Source: Spirochaetota bacterium
Lineage (GTDB): Bacteria; Spirochaetota; Spirochaetia; Sphaerochaetales; Sphaerochaetaceae
Direction: 5' to 3'
Assembly: GCA_918298275.1 (NCBI GenBank)
Contig: CAKJZO010000081.1
Span: 1 to 64,000 of the forward strand
Length of the DNA: 64,000 nucleotides
The position numbers were made by a program, and so were the translations under genes. Shown here piece by piece: positions 10,372-19,531 of the stretch (its first letter is position 1; each line of letters starts with the position of its first letter). The notes beneath the pieces were generated by a model. That model saw nothing but the letters and a program-made list of their open reading frames with translations. It did not search any database and had not been told where the DNA came from.

Positions 10372-11332
10372 GCGGAAGAACCATAACGTTCTTCAGCGAA
10401 CACGGAACAAAGCCGGCAGCCATCTTCTTTGCCGATGACTCGAAGCCTACCAGCAGCTCTGAGCCACGGACCTCGATGTCCTCGCTCATGTGGGGCATTC
10501 TGAGCCTTCCGGCCTGCTTTCTGCTGTCCAGGATGTAGAGCGGTATGGTCTGTCCGTCCTGCACGAAGGTCCCGTCAGGCTGTCCTAGGTTGTACGAAAA
10601 GAGATTCGATGAGGCAAAACCGTGCGAGCATGACATGTAGGCCTTGCCCTCACAGACCGTGAAACCCTGTACGAAATCACGCACAGCAAAGGCCTCTGAA
10701 GGGACTGTCTGAAGCCCGAAAGCCTGTCCGCCGTCCAGCTTGTAGGCGAAAACCATTGCCTGATACTCTCCGTCGGCGGTCTTCAGTCTGTGGCTTTCAT
10801 CGGTCTCATAGCCATCGGCATGGTAGTCGCCGACATACACATACTCGTCATCGGAGGCACAGAACGATGCCCTGCACGGCACCGGGATGTAGCCGACAAA
10901 GCTTACATAGTCTCCGGATGCGGCTTTCACGAGGTCTTCGGTCCGGAGTACGAACAGCTTTGAGGCATTGCTGATATAGACGAAATCGTCTGTAGCGGCA
11001 AGTCCTCCGGCATGGCCGGTGTAGACATCCCCGTTCTCACGCCTGAGCGGAACTTCCTTCACCCGCCCGTCGGCGTACACCATGTAGATGCGCGAAGCCT
11101 CGCTTCCGGGATAGTAACCGCAGATCAGGGTGCATTCCTCACCGTCCAGATAGCTCACACCCTGCGGAGTGAATCCTTTTGAAAGATCGGGAATCAGAAC
11201 ACCCTTCTTGGCCTGACGCGAGAAATCGGGATAAAGAATCCATTTTCCGAGAAGCATGGCAACACCGTAGACAACCAGGATTGCCAGAACAACAAATGCC
11301 AGAACAGAGAGAATCCTCTTCAATAAGCGCAT
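10364..11332 (-). CDS. Conserved membrane-anchored, probable beta-propeller-like protein of unknown function; last gene of the sulfoquinovose-type operon
   Basis: N-terminal TM helix, then repeated GVSYL/GGLAATDDFVYISN/DDEYVYVGDYHADG strand-turn patterns; 18 bp downstream of the SQase gene. Confidence 0.55.
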   Translation of the reverse strand: MRLLKRILSVLAFVVLAILVVYGVAMLLGKWILYPDFSRQAKKGVLIPDLSKGFTPQGVSYLDGEECTLICGYYPGSEASRIYMVYADGRVKEVPLRRENGDVYTGHAGGLAATDDFVYISNASKLFVLRTEDLVKAASGDYVSFVGYIPVPCRASFCASDDEYVYVGDYHADGYETDESHRLKTADGEYQAMVFAYKLDGGQAFGLQTVPSEAFAVRDFVQGFTVCEGKAYMSCSHGFASSNLFSYNLGQPDGTFVQDGQTIPLYILDSRKQAGRLRMPHMSEDIEVRGSELLVGFESSAKKMAAGFVPCSLKNVMVLPLI

Positions 11333-11349
11333 GTTCGCCTCCGCATCGA

Positions 11350-13320
11350 TTATAGCACAGACCTTATTTTATCAAAGAATGACGCCCAGGTGCCGTCCTG
11401 CCTGTAGAAGACCGGGATGCTCCTGTCTTCGATTCTCGAAGAGATCTGATACAGGCCCTTGCGGTAGACCTTGCCGGTGAAGAGATGGACCCAAGTGCCT
11501 TCAGGAAGCCATACATGGCGGCTCTTTGCCCCCTTCTTCAGAATCGGGGCAACAAGAAGCTCCGGCCCGAGCATGTACTGGCTGACACAGTTGCGTGCCC
11601 AGCTCTCGTTGCTGAACCAGTTCATGGGTCGCATGACCGCCAGACCCCTGTCCCTGTTCTCCTCTTCACAGAAAACGATGTAAGGCTTGAGTTTCTTGTG
11701 AAGGTCAGACCAGAAGGCCATGTAAGACAGAGTATCGTCATCGGAATCGAACTGCCAGTTGGTCTGCGGCCTGTTGCCCTCGTGGGTTCTCATGACAGGG
11801 GAGAAGCAGCTCATCTCGGTCCATCTGAGAAGAAGCTCCTTGGTTCTCTTCAGCCAGGCAACCGTCGTGTATCCTCCGATATCGCTGAAAGAGATCCCGT
11901 GGCCACTGTATGCCAGCGAAAGCGCCGCAGGAATCACGGAACCTATGCCGTCATCGCGCGACCAGTCTACGTTCTGGTCTCCTGCCCAGATGCTCTGTGC
12001 ATAATGCGGGCTTTGGGCATTGCCGCTTCTCATGAAGAAGATGATCTTGTCCAGATTGCCTGTTTCTTCCAGGGCTTCTCTGTTGAGCCTTGCCCAGAGA
12101 CCGGGCCACAAATTGTGAGCTTCGGTGCCGCTTATGCCGCTGCAGACCACGGCATCGGTCGGAAGATATTCGCCGAAATCGGCCATCCATCCCTTGCAAC
12201 CGAAGGCGATCATGTTCTGCTTGATCTTGGCTTTGTACCACTCGAAGGCCTCGGGATTGGTCAGATCCACATGACCGCAGTCAAACTCCCCGAAGTCGAT
12301 GAAATAGTCTTCCCCTGCGCTGTTCTTCACAAGATAACCGTTCTTCACCGCCTCGTCACAGAGGCTCTTTCCCTTTATCAGGTAGGGATTGATGTAGGAA
12401 GTGAAAAAGACACCTTGCTTCTCCAGCTCGGGAATCCATGCATCAAGGCCGGGATACATCTCGGGGTTCCATTTCCAGTTCCACAGAACTCGCTTTCCGA
12501 AGGAAGTGACTATCTTTCCCGACCAGTCCTGAGCCCACAGGGCGCAGACGTTCACACCTTTGGAGCGGGCTTTCTCCAGCTTTGCCTTCACAACTTCGGT
12601 TCCGCCCTGGACGCCCAGGATCATGCCGTCATGAACCCAGTCAGGGAGAACCTCCTGTCTGCCCAGAAGAAGACTGACCTTGGAAGCGGTATCCTGAAGT
12701 GAAGATCCGAATCCAAAAACTATGCTCTTAGGCAGACTATAGGACATTATTCTATGACAATCGTGCTTTCTGAAATCAAGGACTCCGTAGTCAAAGCTAT
12801 CGACATGCACAAAGTAGTTTTCACTGGAAACAAACGTCGGCTGCGGATAGTAGGTCGTATGGTATGCGCCGCCTGCCTTGTCGTGCAGCTGTGCAAGAAT
12901 AGTCAGGAGTCTGAAGTATCGTCTTCCCACGCCCTGTTCCCTTGTCATGATCGGGAACCTGTGGCCTCGGAGATTGAAGTACGAATACTGTTCTCCGCCT
13001 CCGTAGACTGCTTCATGACTCGAGGCAGGAAGGGAAATACGGAACCTGTTCCAGTCCCCGCAAACAAGATTGAAGGACAACCTCACGAAGCCGTTGTCCT
13101 CCTCTGCCCTGACTTCTATCTCGGTATCGGCAGCGCTGTAGACTACTCGGCCTGCGGCAACCGAGCAGTTCAGGGAAATCCATGAGATCCGGCTCTCACG
13201 GACCTTGAAGTTTCCCCTGTACATCGAGATATCGGATTTTCCCTTTCCGACGGCTATATCAGGCAGCCGGATAACCCTTCCGTCCGAAGTCCTAAGACCT
13301 TGTCTGTCTATTTCAATCAT
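11350..13320 (-). CDS. GH31 sulfoquinovosidase (YihQ-like SQase)
   Basis: GGGEQ...REQGVGR, LGVQGGTEVVKAKLEKARSKGVNVCALWAQDWSGKIVTSFGKRVLWNWKWN (Q..R..W SQ-recognition residues), GWMADFGEYLPTD nucleophile, WAGDQNVDWSRDDG acid/base region; matches recalled E. coli YihQ closely. Confidence 0.9.
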   Translation of the reverse strand: MIEIDRQGLRTSDGRVIRLPDIAVGKGKSDISMYRGNFKVRESRISWISLNCSVAAGRVVYSAADTEIEVRAEEDNGFVRLSFNLVCGDWNRFRISLPASSHEAVYGGGEQYSYFNLRGHRFPIMTREQGVGRRYFRLLTILAQLHDKAGGAYHTTYYPQPTFVSSENYFVHVDSFDYGVLDFRKHDCHRIMSYSLPKSIVFGFGSSLQDTASKVSLLLGRQEVLPDWVHDGMILGVQGGTEVVKAKLEKARSKGVNVCALWAQDWSGKIVTSFGKRVLWNWKWNPEMYPGLDAWIPELEKQGVFFTSYINPYLIKGKSLCDEAVKNGYLVKNSAGEDYFIDFGEFDCGHVDLTNPEAFEWYKAKIKQNMIAFGCKGWMADFGEYLPTDAVVCSGISGTEAHNLWPGLWARLNREALEETGNLDKIIFFMRSGNAQSPHYAQSIWAGDQNVDWSRDDGIGSVIPAALSLAYSGHGISFSDIGGYTTVAWLKRTKELLLRWTEMSCFSPVMRTHEGNRPQTNWQFDSDDDTLSYMAFWSDLHKKLKPYIVFCEEENRDRGLAVMRPMNWFSNESWARNCVSQYMLGPELLVAPILKKGAKSRHVWLPEGTWVHLFTGKVYRKGLYQISSRIEDRSIPVFYRQDGTWASFFDKIRSVL

Positions 13321-13338
13321 GACTACTCCCGAATAAAA

Positions 13339-14079
13339 CTATATCAGCATGAAGATGCCTGTCAGAAGCAGGCAGATGTAGACCAGAAGCGTGAATACCT
13401 TGCCGTTGACCTTGCTTACCGCAAGGCTGCCCAGGATCACCCCGCCGATTACGAACGGCACCATTATCAGGATTGTCTTCAGGATCTCTCCCGTAACCGA
13501 TCCGTCGGCAATGTATGTAACCGACAGTATCGTATTGAGTGTGACCCACAGAAGGCACAGCGTGGTACGGAAGCGGTCCTTCTCCCTGATGGCGGTCGTT
13601 GCATAGACGATTGCAAGCGGCCCGCCAGAGGAGAACATGCCGTGGACAAGGCCTGCGCCTACAAGTGCCAGGTAAGAATACCAGGACACTGCCTTCGTTT
13701 CTTCTTCCTCTTTGCCCTTCTTGCTTGTCCGATAGTACTGAATCAGCCTGAAAGCCGACACAAGGATGATGAAGACCGCCAGGATCCTCTTGAGAACCGC
13801 GGAATCCACAGCACCCTGAAGAAGGCGTCCCGCAAAGAGGAACGGCAGCATTATTCCCACGATGATCAGATAGTTCTTCCAGTCGATTGCCCTGCGGTTG
13901 CGGATGACCACGGAAAGCTGCGGAACCATGGCCACGAAGGTCAGGGCAACAACGCCCGTATGCATTCCCAGAAGCGCAGTCACGAAGGACACCGCAATCA
14001 CGGTGCCTCCGAAACCGGTAATCACTTCAAGGGTAAACGAGCAGAATACAATCAGACCGCAAAGAAGAACGTTCTGCAT
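13339..14079 (-). CDS. TauE/SafE-family membrane protein, candidate organosulfonate exporter
   Basis: ~246 aa hydrophobic; LVGAGLVHGMFSSGGPLAIVYAT TauE/SafE signature; in sulfonate operon context. Confidence 0.82.
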   Translation of the reverse strand: MQNVLLCGLIVFCSFTLEVITGFGGTVIAVSFVTALLGMHTGVVALTFVAMVPQLSVVIRNRRAIDWKNYLIIVGIMLPFLFAGRLLQGAVDSAVLKRILAVFIILVSAFRLIQYYRTSKKGKEEEETKAVSWYSYLALVGAGLVHGMFSSGGPLAIVYATTAIREKDRFRTTLCLLWVTLNTILSVTYIADGSVTGEILKTILIMVPFVIGGVILGSLAVSKVNGKVFTLLVYICLLLTGIFMLI

Positions 14080-14080
14080 C

Positions 14081-14773
14081 TCAGTCTATGGGAATGACCT
14101 TCCTGTTTTCTCCGAGAAGGCCGATGTGCACGCCCTGGCTTACCAAAGGCTCCCAGTCCCTGTGGGTGATCATGTACTTGTTGGACATGTGCAGGAGCTT
14201 TGATTCGGGGTCACCGTTGGCCTTGATTGCGGCCTTGAGATCCGGATCAAGGGGTCTGTTGGTTCCCATCGGAAGGATGATGACCGTCTTGTAGCCGAAT
14301 CTATCCACCTTGCACGGAGCAAGATGAAGGATCTCCGGCTTGAGAAGGAACGCACATCCCTTGGGAATGTAGAAGACCTCTGCGCAGGAGGAATCCACAT
14401 GGTCGAAATCCACCAGATCCTCGGGAAGCATCCACCACATCAGACAATCGGTGACCGCTATCGTAAGTTCGGGTCCCTTGTGGTATTCGCTTCCGTTCAT
14501 GGAAAAGTTGGGACCGTTGCAGTAGCCGATCTGCGGAACAAGGGCGCCGTAATACGCACAAAGTGCGCTGTCGATTTCAGGCGTGTGCAGCTCGGGGATA
14601 TCGGCCACATAGGTATTGCGCTCGGGAATGACGGTATTCTCATCGATGTAAGAAGCGAGCTTCTCAAAGACCGGGGAGCTAACAAGCCTCGCATAGCGTG
14701 AGAACAGTTTTTCATCCACTGTGTGGATCACGAGGCCGGGGTTCTTCTGCCTAAGCTGCTCCAGTCTGGTCAT
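14081..14773 (-). CDS. DUF4867 family protein (cupin-like, unknown function)
   Basis: QIGYCNGPNFSMNGSEYHKGPELTIAVTDC...FYIPKGCAFLLKPEILHLAPC...GFR/YKTVIILPMGTNRPLD...LLHMSNKYMITH matches recalled DUF4867 pattern; start MTRLEQ gives ATGA overlap with upstream stop. Confidence 0.75.
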   Translation of the reverse strand: MTRLEQLRQKNPGLVIHTVDEKLFSRYARLVSSPVFEKLASYIDENTVIPERNTYVADIPELHTPEIDSALCAYYGALVPQIGYCNGPNFSMNGSEYHKGPELTIAVTDCLMWWMLPEDLVDFDHVDSSCAEVFYIPKGCAFLLKPEILHLAPCKVDRFGYKTVIILPMGTNRPLDPDLKAAIKANGDPESKLLHMSNKYMITHRDWEPLVSQGVHIGLLGENRKVIPID

Positions 14774-15948
14774 AGCAGTTCCTCCAGAAGCGGATAGATG
14801 TTCTCCTTGGTTGCCACGGGAAGCTGGTTCCACATCTTGGGATCGTCGAATGAGCGCTCGAAATTCTCATCGATCTGATCCTTGGAAAGCGTGATTCCGA
14901 GATCAGAAAAACATCTGGGTTGTCTGAGATAGACAGTCAGATTGAAGATATCCTTCTCCAGTGCGCTGACAAGGCCCTCGGTGTCCTCTATCTCGGGATG
15001 GAAGGGCTTTGCTACCTGGGCAAGGTACTTTCTGGTCTGTTCTATCTCACATGCAAGACGGAATACTCCGTTGAGAGTAAAAGCACAGGCCGTACCGTGC
15101 GGGACATGCCAGCTCTCGGAGAGCACGAAGCTCAGCGCATGGCCTGCGGCGGTACCGGTGAGGTTGAATGCCATGCCTGCCATGCAGGAAGCATGAAGCA
15201 TCCTGCGGGCGGCAATGTAGTCCTCTTCTCCGACTTCCTTGCCTGCTTTGATTGCGACGCTTGCATCGTACATGGCTCTGATGTTGGAAAGCACTTCAAT
15301 TGCCGCTGCTACGGAGAGCCTGAGGGTATCGGGCTTTGCGTTCTTGTTCCAGATGGACTCCAGGGCATGGTCCAGCGCATCAAGGCCAGTCGAGGCAACC
15401 AATGCCGGCGGTGCCTTCACCACGAAGTCCTGGACCAGGACCGCCTTGTGGGCATGCATCAGAGGAGAACCCAGCGTGTACTTGCGACCATCGGCAGAGG
15501 TGTAGACTCCGACCTTCGTGACTTCGCTTCCGGTTCCCGCCGTAGTGGGAAGCAGAATCAGATCTGCGCATCTTTTCCGGATCTTAAGCTTGGGGCTGTT
15601 GCCCAGATAATCATCCAGAGCCCCGCCGTTGGTCCTGAGCATGGCAAGGGCCTTGGCGCTGTCCAGGACGCTTCCGCCTCCGATTCCGACGACGACATCG
15701 CACTTTCCGAACGCGGGATCCGAGAACATCTGCATTATGTCCGCAGTCCTGGGATTGGGCTGGACGTTGCTGAAGATGACTGCTTCCTTCTTGGCAAAGC
15801 TTGCCAGAAGCTCGTTCTTGGCATCGATGGGTGCATTGTCAGTGACTATCGCAATCCTGCGGCAGGGTCCGATTATGCTCAGAAGCTCTTTCTTTGTTAT
15901 GTGTTTTCTCTCGAGCACCTTCAGCGGGCTGAGTTTGGAAGAAATCAT
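14770..15948 (-). CDS. Iron-containing (group III) alcohol dehydrogenase; candidate NAD(P)H sulfoacetaldehyde reductase (SqwF-like role)
   Basis: GGGSVLDSAKALA, TTAGTGSEVT, GLDALDHALES metal-binding His pattern; 4-bp overlap with the RpiB-like gene. Confidence 0.82.
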   Translation of the reverse strand: MISSKLSPLKVLERKHITKKELLSIIGPCRRIAIVTDNAPIDAKNELLASFAKKEAVIFSNVQPNPRTADIMQMFSDPAFGKCDVVVGIGGGSVLDSAKALAMLRTNGGALDDYLGNSPKLKIRKRCADLILLPTTAGTGSEVTKVGVYTSADGRKYTLGSPLMHAHKAVLVQDFVVKAPPALVASTGLDALDHALESIWNKNAKPDTLRLSVAAAIEVLSNIRAMYDASVAIKAGKEVGEEDYIAARRMLHASCMAGMAFNLTGTAAGHALSFVLSESWHVPHGTACAFTLNGVFRLACEIEQTRKYLAQVAKPFHPEIEDTEGLVSALEKDIFNLTVYLRQPRCFSDLGITLSKDQIDENFERSFDDPKMWNQLPVATKENIYPLLEELL

Positions 15949-16418
15949 CTGAAGTTCTCCTTCTCGATGTCCTCTACGATGTGGAAGTTCTTTGTCAGGA
16001 ACTCCTTCTTGAACTCCATCTTCTGCGTGAACTGCATCGAGAGCCAGGCATCGACGATCTCACATCCGAGGAAAGGAGCAGTAATCCATCCGCCGAGGGT
16101 GATGACGTTGGCGTTGTTGATGATCTTTGCCCTCTCTCCGGAGAACACGGAATCAACCACACAGGCATAGATTCCCTTGTGCTTGTTGGCAACGATTGCC
16201 ATTCCCTGTCCGGTACCGCAGATCAGAATACCCTTCTCCGCCTCTCCGTTCTGGATGGCCTTGCAGACCTTGGGAGCCTGCTCGGTATAGGGATGCGGCT
16301 CGTTCTCGTTGGGAATACCGAAATCCAGAATCTCGATTCCGCCCTTGGCGGTCAGATGTTCTACTATTGCCTTCTTGAGCGGATATCCGCTGAGATCCGA
16401 TGCGATTGCTATCTTCAT
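15945..16418 (-). CDS. RpiB/LacA-family sugar(-sulfonate) isomerase; candidate sulfoerythrose isomerase (SqwI-like role)
   Basis: MKIAIASDLSGYPLKKAIVEHL...GILICGTGQGMAIVANKHKGIYACVV; AGGAG six nt before ATG at 16418. Confidence 0.85.
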   Translation of the reverse strand: MKIAIASDLSGYPLKKAIVEHLTAKGGIEILDFGIPNENEPHPYTEQAPKVCKAIQNGEAEKGILICGTGQGMAIVANKHKGIYACVVDSVFSGERAKIINNANVITLGGWITAPFLGCEIVDAWLSMQFTQKMEFKKEFLTKNFHIVEDIEKENFR

Positions 16419-16432
16419 ATTGTTCTCCTTGC

Positions 16433-17371
16433 TCATTTCAATATCGATTTGACTTTGGCGCAGATATCCTCTGCCCTAAGATTGTATTCACCTACCAGAT
16501 AATCCACCGTTCCGACCTGCCCGAAGCGGTCGTCGATTCCTATATATCCGATCCTGCATCCGGGACACTCCTGGGAAAGGAGCTTGGTAACTGCAATTCC
16601 CAGCCCTCCGTCGATCTGATGGTTTTCACATGTGACCACTGCGCCGGTCCTTTCGGCACAGGAAACAATCAGGTCCCTGTCGAGCGGCTTAACCGAAAGA
16701 GCATCGATAACAGTAGCCTGGATTCCTTCTTTCTTTAGTTTTTCTGCTGCGGCAATTGCATTATGAACCATCAGTGCACCCAGAGCTATGATTGTGACAT
16801 CACCGCCTGAGCACAGTATCTTGGAGCGTCCGAGCATAAAGTGCTCAGCTTCTCCGTAGATATCGGTCGCCGCTTGTCGCTGGAGACGCAGATAGCAGCT
16901 TCCCTTATGCTCGTACATCGCCCTGACTATTCCCTTTACGGATGCACAGTCGCTGGGCTCGGCAATAACCAGATCCGGAACCATCCTCATAATCCCGATG
17001 TCCTCGAATGCCATGTGGGTTCCGCCGTTGAAGGCAGCCATAACTCCGGGGTCAGTTCCGACAAGCTTTACATTGAGCTTGGCATAGTTTGCGGAGATGA
17101 AGAACTGGTCGAATGTCCTTCTTGCGGCAAAGCAGCTGAAGGTGGATGCAAACGGGACAAAGCCCTGGGTGCTCAGACCGCTGGCAATGCCGACCATGTT
17201 GGCCTCTGCTATTCCGCAGTCGATTGCCCTCTTTCCGAGCTTGTCCTTCAGAGACAGCGTTCCGACGGATCTCATGAGGTCGGCATCCAGAATCACTACG
17301 TTCGGGTCCTTTTCACAGAGTTCCATTATCGCTTCACAGTAAGCGGTCCTGAGTTCTTTCAGTTCAGCCAT
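16433..17371 (-). CDS. Transketolase C-terminal subunit (split transketolase; SqwH-like role)
   Basis: RTAYCEAIMELCEKDPNVVILDADL...GIAEANMVGIASGLSTQGFVPFASTFS; overlaps N-terminal subunit gene. Confidence 0.9.
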   Translation of the reverse strand: MAELKELRTAYCEAIMELCEKDPNVVILDADLMRSVGTLSLKDKLGKRAIDCGIAEANMVGIASGLSTQGFVPFASTFSCFAARRTFDQFFISANYAKLNVKLVGTDPGVMAAFNGGTHMAFEDIGIMRMVPDLVIAEPSDCASVKGIVRAMYEHKGSCYLRLQRQAATDIYGEAEHFMLGRSKILCSGGDVTIIALGALMVHNAIAAAEKLKKEGIQATVIDALSVKPLDRDLIVSCAERTGAVVTCENHQIDGGLGIAVTKLLSQECPGCRIGYIGIDDRFGQVGTVDYLVGEYNLRAEDICAKVKSILK

Positions 17372-18189
17372 TGCGGATCCTCCCCGTGGTAAAGCTCCCT
17401 CACTTCCTGCAAGGTGACCTTGGCGTTGTGGCTTTCGGCCTTGTTCTCAAGCCTTGGAAAGCCCTTGGCCTTGACAGTGTCGCATATGATCATCTTGGGC
17501 TTGCCGTTCTTCTCATGGCAGCGGGAGAACGCCCTATCCAGGTCCTTCAGGTCGTGTCCATCGCAGCGGAAGACCTCCCAGCCGAAGGCCTGCCACTTCT
17601 CTTCAAGGTCCTTCAGCCCTACGACCTCGGCAACCTGGCCGTCAAGCTGGAGCTTGTTGTAATCGGTCATCACGATCAGGTTGTCCAGCCTGTTGGCGCT
17701 TGCGAACATCGCGGCCTCCCAGTTCTGACCCTCTTCCGTCTCGCCGTCTCCGATGATGCAGTAGACCCTCTGGTCCTTGTAGCCCAGCTTTGCGCCGTAG
17801 GCCATGCCGCAGGCAACGGAGATACCCTGTCCCAGAGAACCGGTACTCATGTCTATGCCGGGGGTCCTGTTCCGGTCACAATGGCTCGGAAGCAAGGTTC
17901 CTCCCTTGTTCAGGGTCTTAAGCCACTGCATGGGGAAATAACCCTTCTCTGCCAGAACGGAATACAGAGCCGGTCCGGAGTGGCCCTTGGAGATAACCAG
18001 CAGATCCCTGTCATCTCTCTTGGGGTCCTTCGGATCCAGGTTCCTCATCTCGCCGTTGAACAGGGTCGTCAGTATCTCCACGATGGACATTGAACCGCCC
18101 AGATGTCCTACGCCCAGATTTGCAATGCAGTACAAGCAGTTCTTGCGGGTAAGCGCTGCAAATCTTTCAAGTTCGGAATAATCCTTCAT
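17359..18189 (-). CDS. Transketolase N-terminal subunit (TPP-binding; SqwG-like role)
   Basis: GHLGGSMSIVEILTTLF, KGHSGPALYSVLAEKGYF, GDGETEEGQNWEAAMFA TPP motif. Confidence 0.92.
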   Translation of the reverse strand: MKDYSELERFAALTRKNCLYCIANLGVGHLGGSMSIVEILTTLFNGEMRNLDPKDPKRDDRDLLVISKGHSGPALYSVLAEKGYFPMQWLKTLNKGGTLLPSHCDRNRTPGIDMSTGSLGQGISVACGMAYGAKLGYKDQRVYCIIGDGETEEGQNWEAAMFASANRLDNLIVMTDYNKLQLDGQVAEVVGLKDLEEKWQAFGWEVFRCDGHDLKDLDRAFSRCHEKNGKPKMIICDTVKAKGFPRLENKAESHNAKVTLQEVRELYHGEDPQWLN

Positions 18190-18202
18190 CTATCACCTCT
18201 TA

Positions 18203-19531
18203 TCAATATCTTTCCACAGGTATGTCCAGCAGTCGGCAGAATGCCTCAAGCTCATCCCTTATGTCGGCATAGGCAACCACGAAGTGAGGCTCCCAGCCTG
18301 CCTGCACGGAAGCATAGACAAGCTTCTCGGCATCGGCAGAAGTCTTCACGACAACAGATGCGCCCTGGAACTGCTTGCTCTTTTCAAGTGCCTCCCCGCC
18401 TGCGATGAAGGCCCTGAAGGTCCCGTTGCCGTCCTTTCCGATCCTGAACACCGTCACGGAAGCACATGGCCTGCAGCCGAAATCCATGGCTGGACCTATC
18501 TTCCTGTTGGGGTGCACTCCGATGGTGGGTCTGGAAGCCAGGGACGGTGCACACATTCCGCAATGCCAGTAGGTTACTGTGTTCTCGGAGGCATTCATCG
18601 AGACGGGATCTCCGAAGAAGACCGCTCCGCCTGAGAGTCTGGATGCAATGAACATGGAAACTGCTCCGTAGACATCGCTTTCACAGGAGCTGGCAATTCC
18701 CATGTCGTTGAGCATGGAGAGAACCGCACAGTTGGGAGTTCCGAACTTCGTGAACAGATCAGGCCAGCATCTGGAACCTATGACCTTCACGTTGTTCTCG
18801 GCGCAGAAGTCGCTGTAGGCCTTCATGAGCCTCGAATAGCCTTCCATGTTTACTTCCGGAATACCTTCATAACCGCAGCATGTCGATCTGAAGGCATCAA
18901 GGTAATCCCTGCACTCCTCTGCTGTGTACGATTTGGCCTTGTCGAGAATCTGCTCAAGGGGCACATTGACCAGACCGGCTCCGAAGAGTCTGCCGATGTC
19001 AGAGGCATCCGCACGGCCGAAATCAAAGCCTTCCGGAGTGTCCCCGATGGCCGCCACCGTGGTCTCGCGAAGCTGCTTCATGGCCTTCACCGCCTTGCCG
19101 TTGGCCTCGATTGCCTTGCGTACGGCAGCATCTTCAGGAGAGCCGAAAACATATCCGAAGTTGCCTTTTCCGCGCTTTTTCATCATGTTTGCCGCGGAAT
19201 AGGCACCCGTCAGCGAGTTCAACCGAAGCCTCTTGCCATCAATTACCGGCTCCTTGAGAGTCCACAGAAGCACCGGGACATCGGCAAATACATCCATGAC
19301 TGCTGAACAGTAGGCCGCATTGGCAAAGGTGATGTTCTGCAGGACAATCAGATCCGGATTGACCGAAGCAAGATAGTCCTTCAGATCCGCAATGGACAAA
19401 AGCATTTTGTCAGGACAGACTGCCTCATCGGCAAACAGAGAACGCATCAGGGCACAGGACTTTCCGAACTGGTCCCCTGCCACCTCAAGATCGAACGTGG
19501 GTACGCCGATCGGAACATAAACGAACTGCAC
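18203..19531 (-). CDS. L-fucose/arabinose isomerase-like protein (COG2407-like); candidate sulfoquinovose isomerase
   Basis: C-terminal SCESDVYGAVSMFIASRLSGGAVFFGDPVSMNASENTVTYWHCGMCAPSLA is fucose-isomerase-like; GTG start at 19531 preceded by GGAGGG (ORF open to ATG 19570). Confidence 0.75.
   Translation of the reverse strand: MQFVYVPIGVPTFDLEVAGDQFGKSCALMRSLFADEAVCPDKMLLSIADLKDYLASVNPDLIVLQNITFANAAYCSAVMDVFADVPVLLWTLKEPVIDGKRLRLNSLTGAYSAANMMKKRGKGNFGYVFGSPEDAAVRKAIEANGKAVKAMKQLRETTVAAIGDTPEGFDFGRADASDIGRLFGAGLVNVPLEQILDKAKSYTAEECRDYLDAFRSTCCGYEGIPEVNMEGYSRLMKAYSDFCAENNVKVIGSRCWPDLFTKFGTPNCAVLSMLNDMGIASSCESDVYGAVSMFIASRLSGGAVFFGDPVSMNASENTVTYWHCGMCAPSLASRPTIGVHPNRKIGPAMDFGCRPCASVTVFRIGKDGNGTFRAFIAGGEALEKSKQFQGASVVVKTSADAEKLVYASVQAGWEPHFVVAYADIRDELEAFCRLLDIPVERY

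Noticed and set aside
10375-10394. Terminator GAAGAAC-N6-GTTCTTC after the first GH31
   Set aside because: No T-tract follows on either strand; hairpin may be incidental coding sequence
11485-12702. 405-aa plus-strand ORF
   Set aside because: Antisense to the well-supported YihQ-like GH31 gene; no recognisable domain, shadow ORF
14920-16170. 416-aa plus-strand ORF
   Set aside because: Antisense to Fe-ADH and RpiB-like genes, Cys/His-rich low-quality translation
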